NCBI GenBank assembly: GCA_022984795.1
Contig: JALIHJ010000019.1
Coordinates: forward strand, 229,965-293,964
Source of the DNA: Fabrea salina
Lineage: Eukaryota; Ciliophora; Heterotrichea; Heterotrichida; Fabreidae
Reading direction: 5' to 3'
Length of the DNA stretch: 64,000 bases
Both the position numbers and the translations under genes were made by a program. A model generated the notes under the pieces. The model had not been told where the DNA came from and ran no database searches. It worked only from the letters and a program-made list of their open reading frames with translations. Positions 1 to 10,676 of the stretch are shown here, piece by piece. The number at the start of each line of letters is the position of its first letter. Position 1 is the first letter of the stretch.

Positions 1-89
1 GGAGGTAGGGAAGTCAAGCAGTACTGAGAAAAAGGAGATATTTCACCCTTCTCATTGGGGTCTTTTCCCTTATATTCCATTTATGATAG

Positions 90-3000
90 TTACTTAGTGG
101 ACTTCAAGCTAGGGTCCATCCGCGACCTTGTTGGTGAGATTCTTTTCATGTTTTCTTTTATGAAGTTCTTTGAAGAAGAGTGTCCGTAGAGCCTTTTGTT
201 GAGTTTGCTGTCGATTTTGGTTTCTTTGACTGGTGGTTTGTACTCAGGGTGGGAGCCTTTGATTAGGTAAGTCCACTGCATGTCTTCTGTTTGGATGATT
301 AACTTGCCCACTTTAGGAGCACCGTACTCCACAGTAGTGAAGAAAACCTCGAAAATCGTTCCTTCTTTTCCGTAGGGTTCTAAAATCCCTGAGCTGGGCT
401 GGACACTAAAGCATAAGTCTGTTTCTGGAGAGAAAAAGGCTTCAAACTCAGCCCAACTTTTGAACTGGTTGGTGAGTTTGAACCTCAAACTCTTGGTTTG
501 GTTCAAGGGACTTTGGATAGTAATTGTGTCGTCGATGTCTGGTTCTTGGGCTTCCAGAACTATGTTGTACTTCCACCTTCCTCCTGAACTTTTGTAGATC
601 AACAACTCCACTTGGGTTTTAAAGGGTCTCAAAGGTTCAAAGCGGACTTGATACTCCAAAGGTTCTTGGGGACTGGAAATAATGTTTTTGACTGGCTCTA
701 TTTCTAAGCTTTTGTCAACAAACACTTGGTAGTCAGGGTCAACTACTTTCATTTCGTGACTGAAGTTTTCTTCTTGGCTGAGTTCACTCAGTTCGTCTAG
801 GAGTATTTTCAGGGTGTGTCCGAAAGAAGTTCGGCACTTAGCTTTGAAGTGGTAGTCTATGTGCGTCGAAGCGTTCTCAGTCACTCCTCTAAGGGGGTAC
901 TTCCACACCAGTTCCTCCGTTATGCCTACTGAGACTATAGCTGAATGTTCCTGCATTGAAAAAGGCTGGTAAGCCACTGGTATCATCAAGAACCCCAAAG
1001 GCCCTACTGCAAACTTATTTCTGCGAACTAGTAGTTGGAAAACGTCGTCTTCAGACTCCAACGAGACAGTTACGTTCACTTGCTCTCTAAAGGGGTTCTT
1101 GAAGTTGACTTGGGCAGAACTGCTTTCTCCAATAGTTGCGTACACAAGTTCTTCTTCCATAAGAGTAGGTGGGAGTCCTTTTCCTTTGAGTTTGAAGTCC
1201 CAAGTTCCCAAAACTTTGCTCCGGAGTTTCAGTTCTCCGATTTCTACGTGTTTCAAAGTGGAGGGCATGTACTTTATTCTAGCTGTGGTGCTTTCGTAAG
1301 GGATCAGTATAGGTCTTGCAGGGTCTATTTCAAAGTTAAAGGGGTTGCTGCAGTCGCAGTCCAGAACTACTTCTTCGTTGGTTGGGTTCTCAAGAGTTAT
1401 TTCTTGTATGCCTACTTTGCCCAACTCAGCCTCAAACAGGTTGAGTTCTATAGGTTCAGGCGGCAAGGCAACTAGTACTAGCTTGTACCAGAACTCTCCT
1501 GTTCTGTCACTCACAAAAGAAACAGACCCTTCGCGCTCTCCAGGAAGCAGTGGCGAGTAAAGGAGTTCGTATACCCCTATTTCTTTTGGAGGCACGTAAA
1601 AAACATCGTCTCCAATAAGGCCTTCTCCTCTAACGAACACGTTGAAAGTAGTGCTTTCTTCGTGAGGGTTGTAAATCGTGAGTTTGAGTTCTAAGGCTTT
1701 CCGGCACTCAACTTTCAGAATCTTTTCTTCCTCAGGTTCTGGTTCCATAGCTGAGACTTCAATGGTGTACCAGTAAAACTTGCCTTCTTCGTCAAAGAAA
1801 GTTATTGCTCCACTGTAAACTCCACTTTGGATTGGGTGCACTTCAAGTTGATAAACTCCGTTTGAGTTAGGAGCTACTTGTATAGTGGAGTTCCCAGAAG
1901 CTATAGGTAGGTCTGCTTCTACTGTGTAGGTAACAGGAAAGTCAGTGTCATTGGGCACAACCACTTGGTGCGAAGAAGTTTCTTTAACCTTGCACCGGAA
2001 CTCAAGGTGGTCTTCAGCCTGTGGTTCTTCTCCTATACCTATTATGTTGAACTCGTTGACTTCTTTGGTTTCAGGCACTTCTAAAGTGAGTTTTTCTTCT
2101 GCCCTGCACTCCCAGTCTGGCTTAAAAGTAACTAAGCAGTTCCCAGCAGTCTTCCTTTTAACTACAAAGTCTTTAGAAACAGTAAACAATGGCGACTTGC
2201 GGTTGAAGTGCACTTTGACGTGCCAGTCTTTGTCTGTGTTGTTTATTATGGGAACTTCTTGAATCAACTCACTTCTGGCAAAAGCCCTCATTTCTAAAGT
2301 CATCACGTTCTTTTTGGGCCTAACTTTTAAGTTGACTTCGTAAACTCTAATGTCAGTCTTCCTCAAAGAAGACAGCAGCACGTGACAGTTGTACTCGCCA
2401 GGCGACCGAGGAATAGCTGTGAGTTGGAGCTTGCTTTGAGGTTCCTTTGCAGACCCAGCAGAGCCCCTGCTAGCAATTAACTTGCTGCGGGAAGCTTCGA
2501 TTCTAGACATTTCGGAGGCTTGGCTATTTTCCATTCTGGACTTTTTAGAAAACTCAGAAAGGGAGAAACTACTAGGTCCGTGGAAGAAAGGGGAGTCTAT
2601 TGACACTTCAAAAATGCTAGTGTCTTCCTGGGCAAGTTTCCTAAGTATTTCGTTAAGGGCTTCTCTTTCTTTGGCCTTGTGGCTTGACTGGTACCTTTCT
2701 TTGCACTTGGCCTTCGCAGCTTCTAAGTTAGAATTCTTGTCAATTGGAATTGCTATTTTGATCGACTCGCCCATTTCGGCTTCGTGAGAAATAGTTTCTT
2801 TGGGTTCAGGGTCAGTCACGTCGCCTACTAAACGGTACCTGAGTTCGCCTACTCTTTCGTCACACAAAATCAAGTCAGCTGTGTGGGTCTTTTTTTCAAA
2901 AGGAAGGAACTGGAGGCCTAAGTAACTAGAAGAGTTCTTTTTGACTTTGATTTTCTCGTTTTTGATGTAAAAAGGATTCGGAAACTGAATCGGAGGTGAC

Positions 3001-6000
3001 TCGTTAGGTGTTTTCTTGCCTTTTGGAGGTTGTTGCAGAATGAGTTTTACCTGGAACTCAGCTTCTTGGGAGTAAACGTTTTTAATCTCTATTTCTTTGT
3101 TAAGTAACTTGTACAAGTTAGTTTCGAACTGTTGCGTAGGAACTTCAGAAGGTGGTTTAACGTCACTAACTAGTTCAAACACCAAAGCAGCAGCTTGGGC
3201 TCCAGAGTCAGAAATTCGGTTAGTGAAGCTAAGTTTCGCTTTTTGTTGCGGATTAGTTACTCTGCTTTTGAAGTGCACTGCGAACTGAACATTGCCTTTG
3301 GGAGGCAAGTTGATTGACTCAAACCCTTCAGTTGAAAAGTCTTGACTGCCTTCAAGTTTAACCCAGTAGTTGATGGGCTTCCCAAAAGGATTGCTCAATT
3401 CTATATTCTTAGAAAGGCTTTCTCCAAGTGGACACGAAAAAGTTATCTGAGTTTTAGGGATGTAGTGGGGCAAGCACTGGTACAACTGTATCATCAGCAA
3501 AAGTGTTTCTCTAGGACTTGGTCTGCATATGTCAGCAGGTGTAAAGTGAGTGGGCATTCCTATTTCACTGAGTGCACTTATTATTTTTTCTGCGTTTTGA
3601 AGACGCACTTCTTCTGAGCTTGCAGTGAGCTTGAGACTTGACAAAGCTTTTACGCTGCCAACATGGGACTGGATAAGTGCTCCCAGAGCTACTCCGTCCG
3701 AAAAGTCTTTGTCAAAGTTCTTGAAGGTTTTAGGAGTGTGTGGGTGCACAGAGTTGTAGTGGAAGGTAGCCCACTTGAGAATGATGTTTTCTTGGAGACT
3801 GTAGATGTTGGAGTTAGTCATAGAAGGGTCAATTGAAGCTTTTTCAGAACTCAAGCCTGGCAAACTTCGGAAACCCTTAGGAGTGATTCTGTTGAGCATA
3901 AAGATTTTGATAGTTTGATAGATAAGTGTAGTCCATGAGTCCATAGAAATGTAAGGCCATCTGTGCTGGATTTGCTTAGGTCTGAGTTGCAGTTCTAAAG
4001 GAGTGGACTTCATGTACCTCGAGTAGTCTGCTTGGCTCAGCAAAAACTCAGGCCTGACTGTGTTAAGCATAGCTCCGTGCTTCTTCAAAAAGTTAAGCAG
4101 TTCTTCGTACTGAAGGTACAGCTGCCTCGAGAGCTCTTTAGCAGGGTAACTTTCTGGGTTTTTGACTTGTCCAGGAGGAGTTTTGCCTGACAAGTTGTAA
4201 ATCACTTCGTAAAGGGGTTCTCCGTACCTTTCAATGAACCCGTCAGGGAACTTAGCAATGGTATGGGAAAGCACGTTTTGGTTAAGCCACCGCGTGATGT
4301 GCTCAAGGCCCTTTTCTAGCAAGTACTGCGGAATGGGTTGGTAGCCTACTATGCTTTTAGCTGAACGAGAAATGACTGAAGAAGCTGCTGAAGTGCGGGG
4401 AGCTCCCCAACGACCGCTGTTTTCTTCTTCAGAAGCCTCTTCAAAGTGCAGTTCAGTTGCTCCTGAAGAGTTTTCTTCAAAGTACAGCTCTTCGTTGTGT
4501 CTCAGCAAAAAAGGGAAGCAAGTCAGTAAAGAGTTATCTGAAGTCCCGGCTACAGGAAGGCTGAACCTGTTGCCTTCTGAGTCCATAAACTCCAACAACG
4601 AAGTAAAAGAAATTGGCTTTTTGGATGTAAAAGAGACCTCTACAGGAATGCGCTGTCTTGTCGACCCAAGGGCCTGTCCTTCAGGGAACCTTACTGAAAT
4701 AGGTACCTGTCCCGGGTCTTTGGGTTGTCTGTAGGTCAGTTCTACGTTTTGGTAACCCTCGTTGATGATTCTGAAGGTTGCCTTAGCAGTTATGCCCAAA
4801 GGAACTATAGGCATTATGAGCTGTCTTCTGTCAAAGGATATTCTAGGCACACAACCTTCGCCCTTCAAAGTGATGGTTAAGTAAGCTTCTTGGGAGTTGT
4901 CAAGCAACAGGTTAACAGTTTCTTCGTAGTCTACAGCTTGGCTGGGGTTGAAAGAAGCCCTTACTGTAACTGAAGCTGCAGGTTCCAAGTAACCCTCAGA
5001 GGGTTTGATGGAAAACACTTTTTCTTTTTCGATCCTTGAAGTGTCTATTTTCCACCTCAGAGGAAAGATGTCTGGGTTCGTGAAAATAATGTCTTTGTAC
5101 TCAGGGAAGGTTTTTTCCCCAATGGTGATGTACTTCTTTTTGAAGTCAACCAAAGAAGGCTCTATAAGTAGTCTAGGCTTAAGTCCTTCTCCAGAAATAG
5201 GCCTCCGCAGTCCTTCGAGTGGCTTGTCGAAGCCTGCCATCAGAATAGGCAAGTCGAACAAGTAAGTCTCTGTTTCTACAGGAGTAAACTTGAGCTGCAA
5301 AGCTAAGGTAGTTTGGGGCTTGAGTTCTACTTTAAAGTTTCTGGCCGTTTCTTCAATTTCTTCTTCGGAGTCTTCTTCGTTCAATCCTGACTCCATTTTG
5401 ATTTCTTCTAGTTCGTAGTTTTCGTCTTGTAAGACAAAAGGGTTGTTTTTGTCAGAAGCCGCAGGAACCAGCACAGTGCTTTCGTACTCACCTTCAGCCA
5501 TGTAAGAAGGGTGCATGGACACTTCGAATTCTGGGTGTTCTTCTAAGTTTATGTAAAGCGAACAAGGAATAGGACTTTCGTTAACAATGGTTAAGTTCTT
5601 CACTACTGTGGACTTGTAAGTAACTCCTCCAAAGTCAATTTCTGGTTCTTTGATGTAAACGTTTGGAATGATTGAGTTGGCCGTCACAGGAATAGTTATA
5701 GGTTTGCCTCCTCTGACTAGAATCTCTATTTCTCCTTCAATAACTTTTTCTTCCAAACTGCAGAACTCCACTGATAAGTTATACTTTCCGTCTCCTTTTA
5801 TTTTGTCTTTGCTGGGGTTTATGGTGATTTCTTTGGGGCACTTTTTCACGCAAAACACAGCAGTAGTTCTTAGTTGGTTCTTGATAGTGATGCTTCTTTG
5901 GGCCCTGACTCCTACAGCAATAGTTTCGAACTCCAAAGACTTCTGGAGCACGTAGCACTTAGCTTCTGAAAACTCTCCTTTGCACTTCAAGTTGCAGGAC

Positions 6001-8672
6001 TCTCCGTTTTCTACCCTCATTACAAGTGTTTCTTCTTCTACTCTGTTTACTCCAAACGAAGGCGTGAACTTCACTAAAGCAGTTCGGGTATTTTCAACCT
6101 CAACAACTTCTTCTTTGGGCTCTACTTCAAAGCTGGACTTAGGAGGCACTAGCCAAGTGAACTTAGTGTCTGCGTTGCACAAGTTCTTTATTTCTACCTT
6201 CTGACACAAAGTTTCTTCTAAGTTGTCGTCGTCAAAAACAAACCTGAGGCTCGACCTTGACAAAGTAAGCACTGCTGGCTCGACCTTAGCTGTTAGTTTG
6301 AAACTGAAGTTATGTTGTTTGTTGATGATGTAGTTAACAATCCCTTGCACGTTTGACCTTTTTTCTGAAAAGACAGTTATACTGAACCCTGCTGTCATTC
6401 CTGGAGGCACTACTACTTGGCTGGGGTCTATGCTGCTGACTTCTTGTAAAGTGGTGCTTAGTTCTACAATTATATGCTGTTTCAAGTCGTTTGCTATTGA
6501 AAACCACCTAACTACAGGCGAGCACACTACTACTTTTCCAAACTCTAAAGTTTTAGGTCCAGCTGAAATGAACTGGAGTTCTTCAGGGTCTAAGGCTTTG
6601 GAGCACTCCCTACTTTGTATTTGTCTTTTAGGTTCCTTTGCAAAGGGCACTTCTTTGAACTTCTTTCTGTCAATGGCTACTTTAGAAAAGTTCTTTATAG
6701 GCTTTAAGGGGTCGTGCTCGTGTTGGGAGCCAGAGACTTGGTCATAGAGTCCTATAGGCTTGTTGACGAAGAGTTGGTCAGCTGCTTCGGGGAGTTTAAG
6801 TACCTTTCCTTTAACTATGTCGCTGTTCATCCCTATTCCTGGGTCCTTTTCTATTGCTTCAATAGTGAGTGGAGCTGACTTTTTAGTTTTTATTTTGTGT
6901 TCTTTGGTTTTGCGTTCTTTCCTGGAGTTCCTTAAGTAGTCCACGTAAGCTTGCTTCACGTAGTCTTTGAGTATGGCTTGGTCTACCTGCAAGGAGTAGT
7001 CTGTTTTAAGAGTGTCTACTTTGTTTTTGGGGAGTTTCTGGGTTTTGGGATTATTGAAGGTAAAGTTCATGTCTGAGTCAGTGACATACTTTTGCTGGGG
7101 TCTGAAATCCTGCAGGGAACTTGAAGGGCCTCTGTTGGGTTTTGGCTTCTCTGCAATTCCAGTTCCTTTTCCGTAAAGGTGAATAGGCACTTGGTACTGC
7201 CCTCCAATAAACATAACTACTATTTTGGTTTGGAAGACACCCAGGTTCTTAGGTTTGAAAAACAAGTTCACTGACTTGCTTTCTAAGGGCAGCAGTTTGC
7301 CTTTTTCAGGCGACACTCCGAACTGAGCTACTTTTCCAAAAGCAAAGTCAACTGCCAACTCGTCGTTCATGTTTTCGATCTTGAGGAGGAAGTCCCTTCT
7401 GTCGTTTGCAGGACAGTCAGGGAAGAACACTGAACTCTGAGATATTTTAACGTTGGGAAGAATAGCTCTCGCTTGGAGTTGCAAGCACAACTTAGAGTCC
7501 AACTCAGAGAACTTAAAAATAGCAGTGTAGAAGTAGTCAATCACGTTGTCAACCAGGTAAGAGTTACTTAGTTCGCCTGCTCCATTGCTTTCTTCCATCA
7601 TGTTGTGGACAAAGCCTTTGAGTTTGTCAGTAACTTTAGAGTGACAAATGAACTTAATAGGAAGTTGCGAGTAAGGTTCAACAACTCCTGACTGAGGCTG
7701 GGCTTTCATGACTCTTTTGAGTTCTTGTTTGGCAAGTTCCTGTGGAGTAGTAGTCATGTACTCTATAGTTTCTGCTTCGTCTTCTGAGCCCTGAATGAAC
7801 CTTATGTCAAAGGGCACCTGGACAGGGCCGTTGTTCACTAGGTAGGCGTCGAGTTCTTTGAGTTGTCCGTGGTAAATGTGCCCGAAGTTGAGACTTGTAG
7901 TTACAGCTAACTGCAGAGTATTTTCTAGTTCTGAGTCAGTGGCACTTCCTACTCTTTCTAGGTTAGGAGCTACTACTGACATTTGGTGCTCCACACAAGT
8001 TCCGTTCACGTCTATGTGTCTGATTTTTTCTTGGCTTCCAACTTGGACTTCTACAGGACATCTAAAGATTCCTACTTCTTTAGGAAGGTAAACCATTTCA
8101 ACTTGGGTTTCTTGTTCAGGTTCCAGTACAAAAGACTCAGGTTCTATGCTCAGTTCAGGACTGATTTGCTTGTCATACTTAAGAGCTACTCTGCCTGACT
8201 TGGTGCCTTCGTTTCTAAAAAGCACTTTGGTAGACTTGGCTTTGTTCACCGACGTAAAGCCCATGTTCACGAAGGGCTGGAAGTGGATGTCTGGAGAGGG
8301 TTGGTAGGCGTGGAGTTGGAGTGAGTACTTAAAGTCTTCAGACAGAATCAGCATTTCGTCGTGGAAGTCGCCGTACTCGTCAGTTTCAAAGGAAATGGTA
8401 ATTTTAGTCTGAATTCCGCCTGCAATGGACCCAAGTGTTTCGTACTCAGCAAGGAACTTAGAAGTCTTAGGAGGCACAAACCTAATACGCCGCACAGTTG
8501 AGCACAGGTTCCTCACAGACACTGTGACTTCGTAAGTTTGTTCAGGTTCGATGTCGCTGAAAACTACTTCGGGAGGAAATATCTCTAGGGGTTGCGAGTT
8601 CGAAAGAGTGGCTTTTTGACTTGACATTGCAGTTGCTTTTTTCCCGGTTGTTAAGTGTGACTTAACTGACAT
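90..8672 (-). CDS. CFAP47: CFAP47-like ciliary protein with ASH/MSP domains and a CH domain
   Basis: The 2860-residue product is a giant axonemal protein built of many immunoglobulin-like ASH/MSP/HYDIN-type beta domains (recurring 'F..V..G....' and 'V.F.P' patterns through the chain). A calponin-homology domain lies near residues 1630-1735, recognisable by its WATFHYN and FSDGVALGALI segments. This order, many ASH domains around one central CH domain, is that of CFAP47 (CHDC2), a central-apparatus protein of motile cilia about 3000 residues long in animals. The ATG at 8672 is preceded by an A/T-only stretch (TATAATAATAAG), as at other starts here. The frame is unbroken with a TAA stop and no intron is needed. 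HYDIN is the main alternative but is longer and lacks this CH placement. Confidence 0.85.
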   Translation of the reverse strand: MSVKSHLTTGKKATAMSSQKATLSNSQPLEIFPPEVVFSDIEPEQTYEVTVSVRNLCSTVRRIRFVPPKTSKFLAEYETLGSIAGGIQTKITISFETDEYGDFHDEMLILSEDFKYSLQLHAYQPSPDIHFQPFVNMGFTSVNKAKSTKVLFRNEGTKSGRVALKYDKQISPELSIEPESFVLEPEQETQVEMVYLPKEVGIFRCPVEVQVGSQEKIRHIDVNGTCVEHQMSVVAPNLERVGSATDSELENTLQLAVTTSLNFGHIYHGQLKELDAYLVNNGPVQVPFDIRFIQGSEDEAETIEYMTTTPQELAKQELKRVMKAQPQSGVVEPYSQLPIKFICHSKVTDKLKGFVHNMMEESNGAGELSNSYLVDNVIDYFYTAIFKFSELDSKLCLQLQARAILPNVKISQSSVFFPDCPANDRRDFLLKIENMNDELAVDFAFGKVAQFGVSPEKGKLLPLESKSVNLFFKPKNLGVFQTKIVVMFIGGQYQVPIHLYGKGTGIAEKPKPNRGPSSSLQDFRPQQKYVTDSDMNFTFNNPKTQKLPKNKVDTLKTDYSLQVDQAILKDYVKQAYVDYLRNSRKERKTKEHKIKTKKSAPLTIEAIEKDPGIGMNSDIVKGKVLKLPEAADQLFVNKPIGLYDQVSGSQHEHDPLKPIKNFSKVAIDRKKFKEVPFAKEPKRQIQSRECSKALDPEELQFISAGPKTLEFGKVVVCSPVVRWFSIANDLKQHIIVELSTTLQEVSSIDPSQVVVPPGMTAGFSITVFSEKRSNVQGIVNYIINKQHNFSFKLTAKVEPAVLTLSRSSLRFVFDDDNLEETLCQKVEIKNLCNADTKFTWLVPPKSSFEVEPKEEVVEVENTRTALVKFTPSFGVNRVEEETLVMRVENGESCNLKCKGEFSEAKCYVLQKSLEFETIAVGVRAQRSITIKNQLRTTAVFCVKKCPKEITINPSKDKIKGDGKYNLSVEFCSLEEKVIEGEIEILVRGGKPITIPVTANSIIPNVYIKEPEIDFGGVTYKSTVVKNLTIVNESPIPCSLYINLEEHPEFEVSMHPSYMAEGEYESTVLVPAASDKNNPFVLQDENYELEEIKMESGLNEEDSEEEIEETARNFKVELKPQTTLALQLKFTPVETETYLFDLPILMAGFDKPLEGLRRPISGEGLKPRLLIEPSLVDFKKKYITIGEKTFPEYKDIIFTNPDIFPLRWKIDTSRIEKEKVFSIKPSEGYLEPAASVTVRASFNPSQAVDYEETVNLLLDNSQEAYLTITLKGEGCVPRISFDRRQLIMPIVPLGITAKATFRIINEGYQNVELTYRQPKDPGQVPISVRFPEGQALGSTRQRIPVEVSFTSKKPISFTSLLEFMDSEGNRFSLPVAGTSDNSLLTCFPFLLRHNEELYFEENSSGATELHFEEASEEENSGRWGAPRTSAASSVISRSAKSIVGYQPIPQYLLEKGLEHITRWLNQNVLSHTIAKFPDGFIERYGEPLYEVIYNLSGKTPPGQVKNPESYPAKELSRQLYLQYEELLNFLKKHGAMLNTVRPEFLLSQADYSRYMKSTPLELQLRPKQIQHRWPYISMDSWTTLIYQTIKIFMLNRITPKGFRSLPGLSSEKASIDPSMTNSNIYSLQENIILKWATFHYNSVHPHTPKTFKNFDKDFSDGVALGALIQSHVGSVKALSSLKLTASSEEVRLQNAEKIISALSEIGMPTHFTPADICRPSPRETLLLMIQLYQCLPHYIPKTQITFSCPLGESLSKNIELSNPFGKPINYWVKLEGSQDFSTEGFESINLPPKGNVQFAVHFKSRVTNPQQKAKLSFTNRISDSGAQAAALVFELVSDVKPPSEVPTQQFETNLYKLLNKEIEIKNVYSQEAEFQVKLILQQPPKGKKTPNESPPIQFPNPFYIKNEKIKVKKNSSSYLGLQFLPFEKKTHTADLILCDERVGELRYRLVGDVTDPEPKETISHEAEMGESIKIAIPIDKNSNLEAAKAKCKERYQSSHKAKEREALNEILRKLAQEDTSIFEVSIDSPFFHGPSSFSLSEFSKKSRMENSQASEMSRIEASRSKLIASRGSAGSAKEPQSKLQLTAIPRSPGEYNCHVLLSSLRKTDIRVYEVNLKVRPKKNVMTLEMRAFARSELIQEVPIINNTDKDWHVKVHFNRKSPLFTVSKDFVVKRKTAGNCLVTFKPDWECRAEEKLTLEVPETKEVNEFNIIGIGEEPQAEDHLEFRCKVKETSSHQVVVPNDTDFPVTYTVEADLPIASGNSTIQVAPNSNGVYQLEVHPIQSGVYSGAITFFDEEGKFYWYTIEVSAMEPEPEEEKILKVECRKALELKLTIYNPHEESTTFNVFVRGEGLIGDDVFYVPPKEIGVYELLYSPLLPGEREGSVSFVSDRTGEFWYKLVLVALPPEPIELNLFEAELGKVGIQEITLENPTNEEVVLDCDCSNPFNFEIDPARPILIPYESTTARIKYMPSTLKHVEIGELKLRSKVLGTWDFKLKGKGLPPTLMEEELVYATIGESSSAQVNFKNPFREQVNVTVSLESEDDVFQLLVRRNKFAVGPLGFLMIPVAYQPFSMQEHSAIVSVGITEELVWKYPLRGVTENASTHIDYHFKAKCRTSFGHTLKILLDELSELSQEENFSHEMKVVDPDYQVFVDKSLEIEPVKNIISSPQEPLEYQVRFEPLRPFKTQVELLIYKSSGGRWKYNIVLEAQEPDIDDTITIQSPLNQTKSLRFKLTNQFKSWAEFEAFFSPETDLCFSVQPSSGILEPYGKEGTIFEVFFTTVEYGAPKVGKLIIQTEDMQWTYLIKGSHPEYKPPVKETKIDSKLNKRLYGHSSSKNFIKENMKRISPTRSRMDPSLKSTK

Positions 8673-8685
8673 CTTATTATTATAA

Positions 8686-9471
8686 CTAAGTTAGGGTTAA
8701 AATATTAAGTTTGTATTGCATTGCAAAGCCAAAAAGCAGACTTACACACAGCACAACAAGTGGAAAATTCAGCAGGGGTACTTTGGGGAGTTCTATAATT
8801 TGGACTGTTTGTTTTCGTTCTTCGAGTTGTTTTTGCTCTGCAGTGAGTTTGGCTTCTCTTTCAAACAAGCTTTTTTCGTAGTTAATGTACATGTTTTCTT
8901 TTTCTGAAATGAGTTCAGCTTTTTCTTCGATGAACTGTTTTAGTTCAATGTTTTTTTGGTGTTCTTGAGAAACTAAGGACTTGTGTTTTTCTAGGTTTAG
9001 GGTTTGTAGTTCCCTTTCTTGTTCTATTTGGGCTAGTAGCTCTGAGTACTTCTTTTGCAGTTCAAAGTGTTCACAGTCTAGTTCTTGTAGCTTTTCGAAT
9101 TCTTGGTTCATGTAATCTGTGATTTCTTTTTTGAGTTCAGAGTTCTCTTGGAGTAACTCTTCTTGAGAAACTGAACTGCTGTACTTGCCTAAGATGCTTT
9201 CGAAACTAGTGTTGACTGAGGATATTTGTTGCAACTCGTAGCTTTTTTCGTGGAGTTTTTTGTTCAGACTGAACAACACACTTGTGTGGTTGCTTGGCGG
9301 GTTCAGGGGTGTATAACGGGTTTCTTCTTCCCAAAGACTCTCTGAAAAATGTTGTTTTTGTTCTTTAGGAGGGTACCCAACTGGACTCAGGTCACAGTTG
9401 TTGGGAGTATGGAGCATTCTATTGTATTTTGGAGGTTCTGGAGTTGTGTTGTAGAAGCTAGAGTTTTGCAT
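8686..9471 (-). CDS. Coiled-coil protein with C-terminal membrane anchor
   Basis: I do not recognise this 261-residue protein. The first ~95 residues are polar and low in structure. Residues ~100-225 are rich in Glu, Lys, Leu and Gln in a heptad-like pattern typical of a long coiled coil. A single hydrophobic segment (LLNFPLVVLCVSLLFGFAM) lies about ten residues before the end, so it looks like a tail-anchored protein with the coil facing the cytosol, as in golgin-like tethers. The stop is TAG. Only 13 bp separate this stop from the start codon of the downstream CFAP47-like gene on the same strand. Function is unknown; a tethering role is a guess from architecture. Confidence 0.7.
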   Translation of the reverse strand: MQNSSFYNTTPEPPKYNRMLHTPNNCDLSPVGYPPKEQKQHFSESLWEEETRYTPLNPPSNHTSVLFSLNKKLHEKSYELQQISSVNTSFESILGKYSSSVSQEELLQENSELKKEITDYMNQEFEKLQELDCEHFELQKKYSELLAQIEQERELQTLNLEKHKSLVSQEHQKNIELKQFIEEKAELISEKENMYINYEKSLFEREAKLTAEQKQLEERKQTVQIIELPKVPLLNFPLVVLCVSLLFGFAMQYKLNILTLT

Positions 9472-9484
9472 TTTTATTTAACAA

Positions 9485-9760
9485 TTATAATTCTATTGGA
9501 ATGTTTACGCAGCCTGCTGTTTCTTGGTTCCTCAAGTGTCCAAAGCCTTTTCTGCCGTAACCCATGCTTTCTTTCAGGAGTCTTTCTTGTTCGTAGTTCT
9601 TCAAAATGCTCAGTCCGCTTTGACGGTAGGCTTCTGTCATCTTCTCTGGACTCTTTTGGACTTTGGGTTGTTCTATGATTCTAGTGTCTTCTTCTTCGTT
9701 AAACACCTTAACTTCACTAACTACAACTACTTCGTTGCTTTTTCTACAACAACTCCCCAT
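9485..9760 (-). CDS. Small predicted N-myristoylated/palmitoylated protein
   Basis: This 91-residue protein begins MGSCCRKS: Gly2 with Ser at position 6 region and adjacent Cys4-Cys5 followed by basic residues, the classic pattern for N-myristoylation plus palmitoylation and hence membrane attachment. The rest is charged with no recognised domain. The reading frame is bounded by a TATAATTAATAT-type A/T tract before the ATG and a TAA stop, and it fits the regular close packing (13 bp to the next gene on the same strand, 7 bp from the pirin gene), which supports it as a real gene. No family is recognised. Confidence 0.6.
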   Translation of the reverse strand: MGSCCRKSNEVVVVSEVKVFNEEEDTRIIEQPKVQKSPEKMTEAYRQSGLSILKNYEQERLLKESMGYGRKGFGHLRNQETAGCVNIPIEL

Positions 9761-9767
9761 ATATTAA

Positions 9768-10676
9768 TTATAAGTCAAACCTCAGTTGACTAATTTTGGA
9801 CTCCCAGTTGTGGGCTCCTTCAAATCCGTTCCGCTGCATTCGGTAGTCCATCATGGTTTCCTCAATCTGCTTTTTGGAGTTCATCACAAAGGGTCCGTAC
9901 TGAACTATAGGTTCATTGAGTGGGCTACCTAGGATCATTACAAGCCTTGCTCCTTTGGCACTCTTCAAACTTATTTTGGACTCTTGGGAAGTCAGCACCC
10001 CTACTTCGCCTTCTTTAAGAGTTTGGTCTTTGACAGTAGCTTCTCCCTTCAGCACATACAAAAGTCCATTCCAGTTCGCTGGGACGTCTTCAAAGAACTC
10101 CGAGTTAGTTTCCATCCTTAAGTCGAAGTAGTAAGTTGGAGTTCTCGTTATGGTTTCGGCACGCTGGCCCCTTAACTCCCCTGAGATCACAGTAGCGTTT
10201 ACTCCTTCGAGTTGCACCTTCAGCAGTCCTTCTTTAGTTAAGCTTTGGTAAGCTGGTTCGCACATTTTGTGGTCTGCTGGCAAAGAAACCCAAAGCTGCA
10301 GTCCTTCCATGTGGTTGGTGCCTGGAATTTCGGAGTGCACTATACCTCTGCCAGCAGTCATCCACTGAACATCTCCTTCTGAAATTTCATCCATGTGGCC
10401 TTTAAAGTCTTCGTGAAGGCACTTTCCTTCAATCATGTAGGTCACAGTATCCTGGCCCCTGTGCGGGTGGTCAGGGAACCCTGCTGGTTTGTCAACGAAA
10501 AAGTGGTCCATCATCACAAAGGGGTCGATGTTTTTCAGTTCCGAAACACCTATGATCCTTCTGACTCTGGCGCCTTCTCCTTCAGGTACTTCTTTGGGTC
10601 TGAACTTCCTAATGAGTCCTTTTGAAGCAGTGATTCCTTTCATTTCTAGAAAAAAAACTAGTATAGCTAATATCAT
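9768..10676 (-). CDS. Pirin family protein (bicupin)
   Basis: A 302-residue pirin. Residues ~15-130 form the N-terminal cupin with the metal-binding motifs PHPHRGQDTVTYM and H...E, followed by MTAGRGIVHSE, the pirin signature. A second cupin (FEDVPANWNGLLYVLKGE) and the C-terminal GSPLNEPIVQYGPFVMN segment complete the family pattern. Pirins are iron-binding nuclear or cytosolic proteins, some with quercetin dioxygenase activity; which role applies here cannot be read from the sequence. The first ATG gives a short hydrophobic leader (MILAILVFFLE) before the second Met at residue 12 (ATG at 10643). That leader could be a signal peptide or simply mean that translation starts at the second ATG. 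The upstream TTTATATG context slightly favours the first. Confidence 0.9.
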   Translation of the reverse strand: MILAILVFFLEMKGITASKGLIRKFRPKEVPEGEGARVRRIIGVSELKNIDPFVMMDHFFVDKPAGFPDHPHRGQDTVTYMIEGKCLHEDFKGHMDEISEGDVQWMTAGRGIVHSEIPGTNHMEGLQLWVSLPADHKMCEPAYQSLTKEGLLKVQLEGVNATVISGELRGQRAETITRTPTYYFDLRMETNSEFFEDVPANWNGLLYVLKGEATVKDQTLKEGEVGVLTSQESKISLKSAKGARLVMILGSPLNEPIVQYGPFVMNSKKQIEETMMDYRMQRNGFEGAHNWESKISQLRFDL